Assembly (NCBI GenBank): GCA_015660815.1
Contig: JACSDF010000002.1
Coordinates: forward strand, 21,736-85,735
From: Actinomycetota bacterium
GTDB taxonomy: Bacteria > Actinomycetota > Actinomycetes > Nanopelagicales > Nanopelagicaceae
Length of the DNA stretch: 64,000 bases
Direction of reading: 5' to 3'
The position numbers and the translations under genes are program-made. How positions within the stretch are numbered: position 1 is the first letter of the stretch; each line of letters starts with the position of its first letter. Below are positions 39,471 through 50,102 of this stretch, piece by piece. The notes below the pieces were generated by a model. That model was not told where the DNA came from, made no database searches, and worked only from the letters and a program-made list of their open reading frames with translations.

Positions 39471-40582
39471 TGGCACAGAGTAAAAGACTAACTGCAGGTA
39501 TCACACGCAATAATCGAGAGATGGCCGACGGCCGAACAATTCGTTATTACGACACTGCGGGTCAATCACGCGAGGCAGTTGATCAGCGCCCTGTAGAAGA
39601 ACAGCCCGCTATTGGTGAACTTCGACTCGACCCCTTAGTTAATGAGTGGATTGCAATGGCGGCTCACCGTCAAGGGCGAATCTTTCTACCCCCCAAAGAA
39701 CTCTGCCCACTGTGTCCAACAACTGGCGAGCTTTTAACCGAAGTACCTGAATCTGATTTTGAAGTTGTTGTCTTTGATAACCGCTCCCCCTCGCTACGAC
39801 CACCAATTGGAGATTGGGCACTGCCTGATCAAGTAGGGCCTGATACCGATACAGGCACCGCAGGTGGTAAGTGCGAAGTAATTTGCTTTACTGCAGATCA
39901 CGGAAAATCTTTTAAAGATTTGACGCCTGCGCGAGTACGGGTCTTGCTCGAAGCATGGATTGATCGCACCGAAGAGCTTTCACATGAATCTTATATTGCC
40001 CATATCGCACCTTTTGAAAACCGTGGAGAGGAAATTGGCGTAACTCTCTCCCATCCTCATGGACAGATTTATGCCTACTCGTATCTACCACCCCGAGTTG
40101 AAAAAATGTTGGCCGCTGCAGTTTCATATAAGAGTTCAACGGGCAAAATCCTATTTGACGAAGTTATCGCGCGCGAGATTCGTGAAAATGAACGTATCGT
40201 CGCACAGAACGATCGCTGGATTGCATTTGTTCCGTATGCAGCACGCTATCCATTCGAAATTCATGTTGCACCTCTTTCTCCAGTTGCCGATTTGACCGGT
40301 CTCACGGCAGAGGACCGAGATGCCTTTCCTGAGTTAGCACTGGAAGTAATGAAACGACTCGATGGCGTCTTTGGCATCGAGATGGCCTATATCGCAGCGT
40401 GGCATCAAGCTCCTGTACGCATTGGGCGCGATGTCTTGCGCCTTCATTGGCAGATTACAAGTGTGCGTCGAGCACCTGGGAAACTTAAATATCTCGCCGG
40501 TTCAGAGTCTGCGATGGGAGCTTTTATTATGGACATGCGTCCTGAACAATCCGCAACGCAACTTCGAGAAGTAGTGCTCTAA
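39470..40582 (+). CDS. galT: Galactose-1-phosphate uridylyltransferase
   Basis: LCPLCPTTGELLTEVPESDFEVVVFDNRSPS; IGVTLSHPHGQIYAY (HPHxQ motif). Confidence 0.96.
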   Translation: MAQSKRLTAGITRNNREMADGRTIRYYDTAGQSREAVDQRPVEEQPAIGELRLDPLVNEWIAMAAHRQGRIFLPPKELCPLCPTTGELLTEVPESDFEVVVFDNRSPSLRPPIGDWALPDQVGPDTDTGTAGGKCEVICFTADHGKSFKDLTPARVRVLLEAWIDRTEELSHESYIAHIAPFENRGEEIGVTLSHPHGQIYAYSYLPPRVEKMLAAAVSYKSSTGKILFDEVIAREIRENERIVAQNDRWIAFVPYAARYPFEIHVAPLSPVADLTGLTAEDRDAFPELALEVMKRLDGVFGIEMAYIAAWHQAPVRIGRDVLRLHWQITSVRRAPGKLKYLAGSESAMGAFIMDMRPEQSATQLREVVL

Positions 40583-40584
40583 CT

Positions 40585-41538
40585 ATGCGCGTACTTGTCA
40601 CGGGAGGAGCTGGCTATATTGGTTCGACGGCCGTTGAAATTATGCGCCACCAAGGCTTTGAAATTAGTGTCTTGGATGATTGCAGCACGGGCCATGCCGA
40701 CTCCGTACCTTCAGGTGTGCGCTTTATTCAGGGATCACTCTTGAATGAAAAGGAGATTGCCGAAGCGCTTATGGGTGTAGATGCCGTGATTCACTTTGCC
40801 GGTAAATCCCTCGTTGGCGAGTCTGTTGAGAAACCTGATTTGTATCAACGTGTAAATGTAGGTGGAACTCGAAATCTACTTGATGGAATGCATACGGCGG
40901 GCGTAAAGAAGATTGTATTCTCATCTTCGGCGGCAACATATGGTGAGCCCGCAGTGATTCCAATTAAAGAAAACGCGCAAACATCACCAACTAATCCATA
41001 CGGTGCAACTAAATTAGAGATTGATCACATGATTCATGCTGAGTCGGAAATTCGCAACATCGCCGCGGTTTCGCTTCGTTATTTTAATGTCGCAGGCGCG
41101 CTCAATTGTGATCGAGGATGGTTATCTGAGCGCCATAATCCTGAAACTCACTTGATTCCAAATGTACTTCGAAGTTCAGGTGAAACTCCGGTAAGAATCT
41201 TCGGTGGGGATTGGCCAACTCCAGACGGCACGTGTATTCGCGATTACGTTCATGTAATTGATCTAATCGATGCCCATATTAAAGCACTCAACTCCCTCGA
41301 GCTTGGCGTGCACGAGATTTACAATCTTGGAAGTGGTGATGGATATTCAGTTCGACAGGTAATAGCTGCGGCAGCAAGAGCAAAAGGACAAGAAATACCA
41401 ACTATTGATTCACCTCGTCGTACCGGAGATCCAGCGGTATTAATTGCAGATATAAGTAAGGCTAAAAGTATTCTCGGGTGGAGCCCATCGAGGGGAATTG
41501 ATGAGATGGTTTCTGACACTTTGGCTTCATTTAATTAG
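40585..41538 (+). CDS. galE: UDP-glucose 4-epimerase
   Basis: VLVTGGAGYIGSTAVE; SSSAATYGEP; NPYGATKLEID; RYFNVAGA. Confidence 0.96.
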   Translation: MRVLVTGGAGYIGSTAVEIMRHQGFEISVLDDCSTGHADSVPSGVRFIQGSLLNEKEIAEALMGVDAVIHFAGKSLVGESVEKPDLYQRVNVGGTRNLLDGMHTAGVKKIVFSSSAATYGEPAVIPIKENAQTSPTNPYGATKLEIDHMIHAESEIRNIAAVSLRYFNVAGALNCDRGWLSERHNPETHLIPNVLRSSGETPVRIFGGDWPTPDGTCIRDYVHVIDLIDAHIKALNSLELGVHEIYNLGSGDGYSVRQVIAAAARAKGQEIPTIDSPRRTGDPAVLIADISKAKSILGWSPSRGIDEMVSDTLASFN

Positions 41539-41539
41539 T

Positions 41540-42682
41540 ATGTCGAAATTTAAAATTGAAAGGGAGTTTGTACGTACTTTCGGTCACATACCGGAGATTA
41601 TTGCGGCAGCACCCGGCCGGGTTAATCTAATTGGCGAACACATTGATTACAGCGATGGCTATGTTCTTCCCTTTGCAATTGCTGATCGAACCTACGCCGC
41701 TATAGGTAAACGCTCAGATAACTTAGTGCGAATCGCATCGGCCCAGCGTAGAAATTCAATCATCACCCTTAAAGTTGAAGAGATTCGACCTGAACTTAAG
41801 GGCTCGTGGGAACGCTATGTTTTAAGCGTTTTGTGGGCGATGGAGATTAAACATGGAGTCGATGTCATGATTGATGGACAAGTGCCTCTCGGTGCTGGCT
41901 TATCATCTTCAGCGGCTCTGGAGTGCAGCGTTGCAACTGCACTCAACGAATTATTCTCGTGCGGCTTTGATTTAGAGTCCCTTGCGAGATTGACTCAGCG
42001 AGGCGAGAATGAATATGTCGGAGTTCCATGCGGAATTATGGATCAATCCGTCTCCTTAATGGCCAAAAGTGGTTCAGCGCTTTTATTAGATTGTCGCGAC
42101 TTAACATCGCGAAACGTTGCCTTTGATGTCGCATCGCACGGACTTGAACTACTTATTATCGATACTCAAGCCCACCATTCCTTAACCGATGGTGGGTATG
42201 CAGAGCGCCGAGCATCGTGTGACCGAGTTGTTTCCAAACTCTCCATTAGGTCCATGCGTGAATTAACTTTAGAAAAACTTGAAAACTCTAAAGATGTACT
42301 GACTGAAGTTGAATTTATCCGGGCACGTCATGCAGTAACTGAAATTGCGCGTGTGTTAGATGCAGTTATCGCTCTGGAGGCGAAGAATTTCAAGCGACTC
42401 GGTGAACTTCTCAATGCATCACATGCATCTTTACGTGATGATTACGCGGTTTCTTGTCCAGAACTCAACATGGCCGTTGATGCATCTCTATCTGCCGGGG
42501 CACTCGGTGCTCGAATGGTAGGCGGGGGATTTGGTGGTAGCGCAATCGCCTTAATTGAAGCAAAAAATACTCAGGCGACGATTCAAGCAGTTGAAAACGG
42601 TTTTGCAAGTAAGAATTTTAAAGCCCCGCGTTTTTTTACTTCACTTCCAAGTCAAGGCGCAGAGATTATTCAACGGGGTTAA
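41540..42682 (+). CDS. galK: Galactokinase
   Basis: PGRVNLIGEHIDYSDGYVLPFAI; VPLGAGLSSSAALE; GARMVGGGFGGSAIAL; ATG 41540 (MSKFKIE) is the likely start. Confidence 0.96.
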   Translation: MSKFKIEREFVRTFGHIPEIIAAAPGRVNLIGEHIDYSDGYVLPFAIADRTYAAIGKRSDNLVRIASAQRRNSIITLKVEEIRPELKGSWERYVLSVLWAMEIKHGVDVMIDGQVPLGAGLSSSAALECSVATALNELFSCGFDLESLARLTQRGENEYVGVPCGIMDQSVSLMAKSGSALLLDCRDLTSRNVAFDVASHGLELLIIDTQAHHSLTDGGYAERRASCDRVVSKLSIRSMRELTLEKLENSKDVLTEVEFIRARHAVTEIARVLDAVIALEAKNFKRLGELLNASHASLRDDYAVSCPELNMAVDASLSAGALGARMVGGGFGGSAIALIEAKNTQATIQAVENGFASKNFKAPRFFTSLPSQGAEIIQRG

Positions 42683-42905
42683 TAGAGATAACTTCAACTC
42701 CACCGATTGAGTTAAGTAGTTCAATTAAGTCAGTTGGATCACTGCCGGGAACGGCAACAGTAATATCATCAAAGCCTTGACCCCCTTCAGATTTAAGTAC
42801 AACGAGCTCTCTAATATCTCCGCCCGCAGCACCAATGGCAGATGCGAGTAGACCTAAAGATCCAGGGCGATCCGGAAGAGCAACGCTTAAACGAAATAGG
42901 GCCAT
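42666..42905 (-). CDS. ACT-domain protein
   Basis: LFRLSVALPDRPGSLGLLASAIGAAGGDI ACT fold signature. Confidence 0.83.
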   Translation of the reverse strand: MALFRLSVALPDRPGSLGLLASAIGAAGGDIRELVVLKSEGGQGFDDITVAVPGSDPTDLIELLNSIGGVEVISINPVE

Positions 42906-42970
42906 GTTTAGATTCTACCCTGACCCTATTTCATCTACGTTACAGATTTCTTACAACTGGAGTTTCCGCC

Positions 42971-44077
42971 TTAGTTTGATGGAGCTGAGCCAAGAAGAAC
43001 CTTGAAGCTCTTCTGTCCCCCAGTCGGTAAATCCACAACAACGGTGACGGTAGATCCAGGTGCATATGAACGAATTCGAACGATTGCACCAACTGGATCG
43101 GCGATTTTTACACCATCAATCGACCTAATTACAGAACCGGCTGGAATGCCCGCATTTTCAGCGCCGTCACCAGGACTCAACCGTAGAATTTTTGCCCCAG
43201 TGCCCGTGTACGTTGTATCAAAAAAGATTCCCAAAACCGGTCTTGTTGATTTACCTGTCAGGATTAGCTCATCTACAACACGTTTTGCCTCGTTAATTGG
43301 TATAGAAAATCCGAGTCCAATATTTCCGGAAGTACCATCATTAGATAAAGATGCAATCGCGGAGTTGACTCCAATGATTCGACCCGAAGCGTCAAGAAGT
43401 GCGCCACCAGAGTTTCCTGGATTAATCGCAGCATCGGTTTGAATTGCGTTAACGAAAGATTCGGTGCCTAAAGTTCCGGCAGTTACAGGACGATTGAGCG
43501 CTGAAACGATCCCGCTCGTAACGGTACTAGCTAACCCAAGTGGAGAGCCGATTGCAACGACAGCCTCGCCCACACTAATTTTCGAGGAATCACCAATACT
43601 AATAATGGGAAGATTTCCCTTTTCAACTTTAAGGACCGCTATATCGTAGGTTGAATCGCGACCAACGATTGTTGCAGGAAACGTATCTCCATTTGAAAGT
43701 TCAACCAGAATTGTTCCAGTCGTGGCGGCATTTTCTATAACATGGCTATTGGTAATGATGAAAGAAGTTGTTGCGCTGCTCTTATAAATAGAGCCAGAGC
43801 CCGTGCCTGAACCATTAATCGATGTGACTTTAATTGATACTACCGATGGAGTTACAAGAGCTGCAATTGATTTAACATCGATTGTCGATCCGCCTAATGT
43901 AACCAGCGTGCGAGTTGCGGGGCAGGTTCCATTGCTAGATAAATACAGAACTTGAGTCCTTTTATCGACACAGGCCTTCGTTCCAAGTGGCTCACTTGTA
44001 GCCGCCGTTGCAACTCCACCAACTACGGTGGCACCTAACAGGAAACCTACGCTTAGTTTGGCCAGACTTGACTTCAT
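42971..44077 (-). CDS. HtrA/DegP-like serine protease (S1C) with PDZ domain
   Basis: IITNSHVIENA (His), DSTYDIAVLKVE (Asp), DAAINPGNSGGALLD (Ser), C-terminal PDZ-like segment; N-term signal. Confidence 0.93.
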   Translation of the reverse strand: MKSSLAKLSVGFLLGATVVGGVATAATSEPLGTKACVDKRTQVLYLSSNGTCPATRTLVTLGGSTIDVKSIAALVTPSVVSIKVTSINGSGTGSGSIYKSSATTSFIITNSHVIENAATTGTILVELSNGDTFPATIVGRDSTYDIAVLKVEKGNLPIISIGDSSKISVGEAVVAIGSPLGLASTVTSGIVSALNRPVTAGTLGTESFVNAIQTDAAINPGNSGGALLDASGRIIGVNSAIASLSNDGTSGNIGLGFSIPINEAKRVVDELILTGKSTRPVLGIFFDTTYTGTGAKILRLSPGDGAENAGIPAGSVIRSIDGVKIADPVGAIVRIRSYAPGSTVTVVVDLPTGGQKSFKVLLGSAPSN

Positions 44078-44160
44078 TATGAATCCTCATTTCTTTGCTT
44101 ACCATCGCAAAAGAGATTAACGGAAGCAACTTAAAATTTACTGAAAGTTAAGTTAGAAAT

Positions 44161-45042
44161 TTAAACGAGAACTACCCAAGCTCCTTCGACTGCCACTTTC
44201 ACGGAAGGTAGTTTTACGGTAGCAGGACCAGCAATTACATTGGCAGATTTAAAGGGGTCAAATTCAGAGCCATGACATGGACACTTGAGTGATTTACTCG
44301 CTGGGGTATAGCTCACGGTGCAACCTTGATGTGTGCAGATAGCAGAGTATGCAAAGACGCCGGTCTTAGTTCTAAACAATATAGCCGGTGCGCCATTTGC
44401 TAACGTGAAGTTTTTAGTGGCTCCCACTTTAAGTGCAGCCAGTTTCACAATTTTTTTCTTCGTTGCCGCGCTGGCGCTGTCCTGACTAGATTGTGGAGTA
44501 AAGAACTTTCCAACTCCCGCAAATGCAATAGCTAAAGTTCCGATGATTCCAACGCGCATAACGCCTCTACGCTCTAACGACATAGCAAAACCCTTTCGAT
44601 TATTTGTAATGTGAAGTAAGTAGGACAACCAGAGAACTGCATATGCGGTATCACTGGCTAAAAAATACGGATCAACACGGAAGCTGCTAGCTAGCCACAA
44701 TCCAATTGACATCGAAAAGCCTCCGAAGGCGGCCATGGATGGAACAACCCAAAAAATTGTTGCCAAACCAATTGAAAATTCGGAGATCATTACAAAGGTA
44801 CCCACTTGAGTTGGGTAATCAATAAGTCTTTCAAATACAAAACCAATTGGAGATTGATCTGCGTAACCAGCGAGCTGAGAGCCGATGAAAGTTGGAGAGC
44901 CTGAAGTTAAGAAGCCAGGATCTGATGCCTTATTCCATGCGGCAAATAACCATGTAAATCCAAGCCAGAAACGTATTACACGAACAGGCATTGATTGAGC
45001 CCGCCAGGAAGCTGCGGCAACTGAGAAGAATCCACGATTCAT
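44161..45042 (-). CDS. DoxX/DoxD-like membrane domain fused to C-terminal Rieske [2Fe-2S] domain
   Basis: N-term RVIRFWLGFTWLFAAWNKASDPGFL and multi-TM segment; C-term CTHQGC...CPCHGSEFD Rieske cluster motif. Confidence 0.85.
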   Translation of the reverse strand: MNRGFFSVAAASWRAQSMPVRVIRFWLGFTWLFAAWNKASDPGFLTSGSPTFIGSQLAGYADQSPIGFVFERLIDYPTQVGTFVMISEFSIGLATIFWVVPSMAAFGGFSMSIGLWLASSFRVDPYFLASDTAYAVLWLSYLLHITNNRKGFAMSLERRGVMRVGIIGTLAIAFAGVGKFFTPQSSQDSASAATKKKIVKLAALKVGATKNFTLANGAPAILFRTKTGVFAYSAICTHQGCTVSYTPASKSLKCPCHGSEFDPFKSANVIAGPATVKLPSVKVAVEGAWVVLV

Positions 45043-45087
45043 GTGGGAAATGGTAAGGGCAATGGCTCTTTCCCGCTATAAATGAGG

Positions 45088-45159
45088 CTCCCTGACTTGG
45101 ATTCGAACCAAGAACCTGCCGGTTAACAGCCGGCTGCTCTGCCATTGAGCTATCAGGGA
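45088..45159 (-). tRNA. tRNA-Asn (GTT)
   Basis: RC: TCCCTGATAGCTCAATGGCAGAGCAGCCGGCTGTTAACCGGCAGGTTCTTGGTTCGAATCCAAGTCAGGGAG; anticodon GTT. Confidence 0.96.
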
Positions 45160-45219
45160 TCAATGAGTACGAGCGCAAACTCTAGCGCACAGGGGGCGTT
45201 CTTCGAAATTTAAGAGTTT

Positions 45220-47058
45220 TTAAAGGCTTCCGAGGGCTAAATCATGCAGCGAGCGACGTTTACTCTCCAGGGCGACTAAAGCTCCAAAGGCGGCGCCATA
45301 TTCAATTTCATTCTCAACTGGATTAAGACGTTGAAGGCTTGATTTTAATTCTGCGATAGATCGAGAGATTGCAACTTCACGTAAGCGAGCAATGATACTT
45401 TCAACATATGTGGCCGTTGGTTTGCCATCGGCGCGAATCGGCTCAACCGTTAGTTCAGTAAATAGCGTTCTAATCTTTTCATCGGAGATTGCATCCATAG
45501 AAAGAGTTGGTTTTTCGTCGATCGTCTTTCTCATTTCGCGATATGCCGGATGAGTAAAAGCTGCCTGCTCAATCTCGCTCCAAAGGTTCTCGGTGAAAAG
45601 CTGAGGCTCTTGCAAGCGGGCTTTGAGAACTTCACGCTCTAAAATTAGTCGAGCATCGTTGGCATCTGGCCGCCAATTATTATCTTCACTTAAAACCCCA
45701 GACGCGGCTTCACCGCGAGGAGCTACTTTAACTCCTTGAGAAACCGCTGCAGAAACGATTTCAACTTCTACACCCAACCATCCCGCAAGCAATCGTGTGT
45801 ACTCAGGACGAAGGGATTTATCGCGAATTTGGGCAACTAAAGGCGCAGCGGCATTAAGTGCGTTGATGCGACCTTCAGCTGAATCTAATTTGTGATGTGC
45901 CAGTTCGCTGCGAATCGCAAACTCAAATAATGGGACGCGTCTTGCAATTAAATCCCTTAAAGCTAAATCACCTTTCTGCTGACGTAGATCACATGGATCT
46001 AAACCATCGGGTTCGACGGCAACAAAAGTCTGCGTAACAAACTTCTGATCCTCGTTGAAAGCACGAAGCGCCGCTTTTTGCCCAGCTGCATCACCGTCAA
46101 AAGTGAAGATAACTTCGCCTCTAAATGAATCATCATCCATAAGCAATCTACGCAGAATTCGTATGTGGTCAGTGCCAAAAGCGGTTCCGCATGTTGCAAC
46201 TGCCGTAGTTATTCCAGCAAGATGGGCGGCCATAACATCGGTGTAGCCCTCCACTATGACCGCTTGGCGCTTCTTTGCAATCTCTTTTTTAGCCACATCT
46301 AAACCATATAAAACCTGACTTTTTTTATAGACAGGCGTTTCAGGTGTATTTAAATATTTTGGCCCTTGATCTTCGGTATCACTTGCTAATTTGCGCGCGC
46401 CGAAGCCAACAACATCACCTGAAATATCACGGATTGGCCAGGTTAAGCGATTTCGAAATCTATCAATGGGGCCGCGTTGGCCCATCTTTGATAAACCAGC
46501 GGTTTCAAGTTCATCAATTGTGTAATCCATTGTCCGCAAATGTTTAGTGAGTGCATCCCATTCATCCGGGGCAAAACCAACACCGAACTGTATGCAGGCG
46601 GCTTTATCGAAGCCGCGCTTGGTTAATAAATCTCGACCGTGTTGGGCGTTAGGGCTATTGAGTTGTGTTTGATAAAACTTAGCCGCTTCAGTGTTAGCGG
46701 CGATCAAACGCGATCGAGCGCCGGCTGAAAAAGTCGGAGCGCTTCCACTTCCTTCTTCATATCGAAGCGTGTAACCCAAACGATCGGCCAAGCGTTCGAT
46801 TGTCTCTGTAAATGTTAAGTGATCTATTTTCATTAAGAAAGCGATGACATCGCCCCCGCTCTGGCAACCAAAGCAGTGAAAATATCCCTTACTTGGGGTT
46901 ACATGAAAAGAGGGGGATTTCTCGTCATGGAAAGGGCACAGACCTTTTTTCTGCCCACCACCAGCGTTTTTTAATTGAACATAATCTCCGACGATCTCAT
47001 CGATTGGCGCGCGATCTCGGATATATGCAACATCCTCGTCCCGAATACGTCCGCTCAT
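45220..47058 (-). CDS. dnaG: DNA primase
   Basis: KGLCPFHDEKSPSFHVTPSKGYFHCFGC zinc finger; VIVEGYTDVMAAHLAG TOPRIM; FTFDGDAAGQKAALRAF. Confidence 0.97.
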   Translation of the reverse strand: MSGRIRDEDVAYIRDRAPIDEIVGDYVQLKNAGGGQKKGLCPFHDEKSPSFHVTPSKGYFHCFGCQSGGDVIAFLMKIDHLTFTETIERLADRLGYTLRYEEGSGSAPTFSAGARSRLIAANTEAAKFYQTQLNSPNAQHGRDLLTKRGFDKAACIQFGVGFAPDEWDALTKHLRTMDYTIDELETAGLSKMGQRGPIDRFRNRLTWPIRDISGDVVGFGARKLASDTEDQGPKYLNTPETPVYKKSQVLYGLDVAKKEIAKKRQAVIVEGYTDVMAAHLAGITTAVATCGTAFGTDHIRILRRLLMDDDSFRGEVIFTFDGDAAGQKAALRAFNEDQKFVTQTFVAVEPDGLDPCDLRQQKGDLALRDLIARRVPLFEFAIRSELAHHKLDSAEGRINALNAAAPLVAQIRDKSLRPEYTRLLAGWLGVEVEIVSAAVSQGVKVAPRGEAASGVLSEDNNWRPDANDARLILEREVLKARLQEPQLFTENLWSEIEQAAFTHPAYREMRKTIDEKPTLSMDAISDEKIRTLFTELTVEPIRADGKPTATYVESIIARLREVAISRSIAELKSSLQRLNPVENEIEYGAAFGALVALESKRRSLHDLALGSL

Positions 47059-47067
47059 ACGTTCACT

Positions 47068-48285
47068 TTAGCAATTAGCCAATAAGCGTGCATGTAAGAC
47101 GTATGCCCCAGGGTCGGTTAGGGCTGCGACTTGGTCGATTATTACCCGCATACGTTCCCTTTCATCAGCGGCCTCATTCCATGCTTTTACGAAAATCGAA
47201 TCAAGTTCGGCAGGTGCACACGCTGTAAGCATCTCCACTAATTGCGCGATGATGATTTGTTGCTTTGCATATCGATCTTGTGAGTGCGCGGCATTGATTA
47301 AGTAATGCCCAGCAATGGCTTTAAGGAAATCAACCTCCACAACTTGTTCACGTGGGATTTCAAGATTTGCAGAGTATCGCGAAAGCGGGCCATCACCATA
47401 AACTCTACGTGTTTCAACTTCAGCGGCAAGAACGAATCGACCAATTAACTGTGAAGTCGAGTCCTTTAACCGTGCTAAAGAGCGAAGGGTTCCATCGTAA
47501 TAATGCGGCCAAGCCGAAAGTGCCGCTAAACGTTTATGTGCATCGGCGGCCTCTTGCTCGGTTGCATCACTGCCGTAATCGCTTTTCATGACGCTATAAA
47601 TATCGGCCAAATCCCCTTCAAAGTTTTTGACCGAGATTTGATCGACAAAGATCGCATCCTCTAAATCATGAACAGAGTAGGCGCAGTCATCGGACCAATC
47701 CATAATCTGCGCCTCAATACATTTCTTATCAGCCGGTGCGCCAGTTCGCATCCAGTTAAAGACCTTAAGATCATCGTCGTACACGCCGAATTTGCGGGGG
47801 TTTTGCGAGCGCGGCCATGGGTATTTTGTCGCACCATCTAGTGATGCTCGAGTTAGATTCAAACCAATGCTTTTGCCATCGCTATCAACGGTCTTGGCCT
47901 CGAGGCGAACTAATAACCTAAAGCTTTGTGCATTTCCTTCAAAACCACCGAACTCTTTAGCTATCTCCGCAAGAGCTTCTTCTCCATTGTGTCCGAAAGG
48001 TGGGTGGCCTAAATCGTGGGATAAGCAAGCAGTGTCCTGTAAATCTGGATCGGCCCCAAGTGACTCACCTAATTCGCGCCCAATCTGTGCGCACTCCAGT
48101 GAGTGCGATAGACGTGTACGTTGAAAATCATTTTCCCACGGCACTGCAACTTGAGTCTTGGCCGCTAATCTACGTAGGGAAGCCGAGTGAATAACGCGCG
48201 CACGATCTCGCATGAACTCAGTGCGCCCTGGACGTTTTGCCGGTTCATTTAAGAAGCGTTCTTTATCCTCTTCTTTATACGTCAC
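47068..48285 (-). CDS. dgt: Deoxyguanosinetriphosphate triphosphohydrolase-like (HD) protein
   Basis: RLSHSLECAQIGREL...CLSHDLGHPPFGHNGEEAL HD motif. Confidence 0.95.
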   Translation of the reverse strand: MTYKEEDKERFLNEPAKRPGRTEFMRDRARVIHSASLRRLAAKTQVAVPWENDFQRTRLSHSLECAQIGRELGESLGADPDLQDTACLSHDLGHPPFGHNGEEALAEIAKEFGGFEGNAQSFRLLVRLEAKTVDSDGKSIGLNLTRASLDGATKYPWPRSQNPRKFGVYDDDLKVFNWMRTGAPADKKCIEAQIMDWSDDCAYSVHDLEDAIFVDQISVKNFEGDLADIYSVMKSDYGSDATEQEAADAHKRLAALSAWPHYYDGTLRSLARLKDSTSQLIGRFVLAAEVETRRVYGDGPLSRYSANLEIPREQVVEVDFLKAIAGHYLINAAHSQDRYAKQQIIIAQLVEMLTACAPAELDSIFVKAWNEAADERERMRVIIDQVAALTDPGAYVLHARLLANC

Positions 48286-48935
48286 GGTATAACCTTAGTG
48301 ATGATATCTACGCCCGGTAAATGATCGCTCACTTGAATGCCTCGACGCCCGACGGTTATGTAGACCAAATATGCTGCGGTTTCACGCAGTAAATACTTAA
48401 ACCCTGAGTTTGAAATCATGTTAGGACCGGTCTGCACTGGCGAGCATGTACTCACAATCCCTTGATCATTTGCCATTGTCATCGCCCGCTGGCAGTGAAA
48501 TGGATCGGTCACGATAATGACATCGCTGACCATTTCTTTTTTCATGAATGCGGTGTAGGCCTTAGTACTTACTAAAGTGTCACGTCCTTTTTCAATCGCA
48601 ATAATTTTCGTTGTTGGAACACCTTGTGTTCGTAGCCAAGCTTTACCTGCTGCAGCCTCAGTCGTACGATCTCCTGGTGCACGCGCACCAACTGTAATTA
48701 TTTTTGGTGCAAGACCTAAATCAAAGATTCGTTTAGCTTCAACTAAACGTGCCTCTAAAGTATCTCCGGGTCTTCCGTTCAGTTGTGCCGCCCCTAAAAC
48801 GACGATCACATCGGCGCTTCGGACAATCGGGTTATGTGCAGCCCGCCAGACTTTAGAAGCGGCGTAACCAGGTGCAACCAATGCAATGATAATAATTAAA
48901 GTCAGTAAGCGGGCGACCCAGCGAAATAGAAACAT
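48282..48935 (-). CDS. YdcF/ElyC/SanA-type DUF218 membrane protein
   Basis: ADVIVVLGAAQLNGRPGDTLEARLVEAKRIFDLG; VTDPFHCQRAMTMA. Confidence 0.87.
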   Translation of the reverse strand: MFLFRWVARLLTLIIIIALVAPGYAASKVWRAAHNPIVRSADVIVVLGAAQLNGRPGDTLEARLVEAKRIFDLGLAPKIITVGARAPGDRTTEAAAGKAWLRTQGVPTTKIIAIEKGRDTLVSTKAYTAFMKKEMVSDVIIVTDPFHCQRAMTMANDQGIVSTCSPVQTGPNMISNSGFKYLLRETAAYLVYITVGRRGIQVSDHLPGVDIITKVIP

Positions 48936-50102
48936 CTATCCCCCTGAAAATGCATCTTCAAGTTCGACATGAACAAGTTCATCGGGATCATTGAGCCAAC
49001 CATCGGGCAGTGTTGGTGGACGAGAATGACTTGTTCGACCCCGTGGCTTATCTCCTACTTCAGTTGGATATGGCTGATCCTCTAATTGATCGAGCAATCT
49101 GCGCATTTCCTCTAATGAACTTACCATTCCTAAATCGTGGCGAATTTCGCGGGGAACACGAAAGCCCTTTAAGTACCAAGCCATGTGTTTGCGCATGTCG
49201 CGCATTCCGCGATCTTGCGACTCTAAATACTCAACAATTAAGTTCGCATGGCGAAACATGACTTCTCTTACCTGATGAAGTGAGGGCGTTACTTCTGTTT
49301 CGGTGCCTTGCAGAGCCGATACTAAATCGGCAAACAACCATGGACGCCCCAAGCACCCTCGCCCAACTACTACGCCAGCACATCCGGTTTCGGCCACCAT
49401 ATGTACGGCATCTCTGCCAGACCATATATCGCCATTACCTAAAACAGGCGTTCCGCTTGGCTTTAAGTGCTCCACAAGGCGAGTTATCGCCGACCAATCA
49501 GATTTACCCTCATACATTTGTGCGGCGGTGCGTGCATGAAGTGCGACCCAGGCAACACCTAAATCTGCCGCCGACTGCGCTGCCTCTAAATAAGTATGGT
49601 GATCGCTATCGATACCGATACGCATTTTTACTGTAACGGGTATTCCAAATGGCTTAGCCGCATCAACTGCGGCTTGAACAATATTTGAAAATAATTTTCT
49701 TTTATATGGAAGTGCTGCGCCACCACCTTTACGTGTAACTTTTGGTACAGGACAACCAAAGTTCATATCGATGTGATCTGCAAGGTTTTCTTTTCCAATC
49801 ATTGTTACCGCTGCGCGCATCGTCGTTGGATCAACGCTGTATAACTGAACAGAGCGCGGCCACTCACCTTTACCTGGAACAATCATTCGTAAAGTTTCTG
49901 GTCGACGCTCTATTAGCGCGCGTGCCGTAACCATTTCGGATACGAATAACCCAGCGCCTTGTTCACGACATAATGTTCGAAAAGGTGCGTTAGTTATTCC
50001 AGCCATAGGAGCAAGAACAACCGGTGGATCAATGTAATGATCACCGCTTGCCAGAGGCAGTAGAAGTGGTTTTAGCAACCTAGTAAACGTGGTGCAAGCC
50101 AT
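48936..50102 (-). CDS. dusB: tRNA-dihydrouridine synthase (DusB-type)
   Basis: [69 protein letters not shown]; exact start uncertain. Confidence 0.94.
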   Translation of the reverse strand: MACTTFTRLLKPLLLPLASGDHYIDPPVVLAPMAGITNAPFRTLCREQGAGLFVSEMVTARALIERRPETLRMIVPGKGEWPRSVQLYSVDPTTMRAAVTMIGKENLADHIDMNFGCPVPKVTRKGGGAALPYKRKLFSNIVQAAVDAAKPFGIPVTVKMRIGIDSDHHTYLEAAQSAADLGVAWVALHARTAAQMYEGKSDWSAITRLVEHLKPSGTPVLGNGDIWSGRDAVHMVAETGCAGVVVGRGCLGRPWLFADLVSALQGTETEVTPSLHQVREVMFRHANLIVEYLESQDRGMRDMRKHMAWYLKGFRVPREIRHDLGMVSSLEEMRRLLDQLEDQPYPTEVGDKPRGRTSHSRPPTLPDGWLNDPDELVHVELEDAFSGG

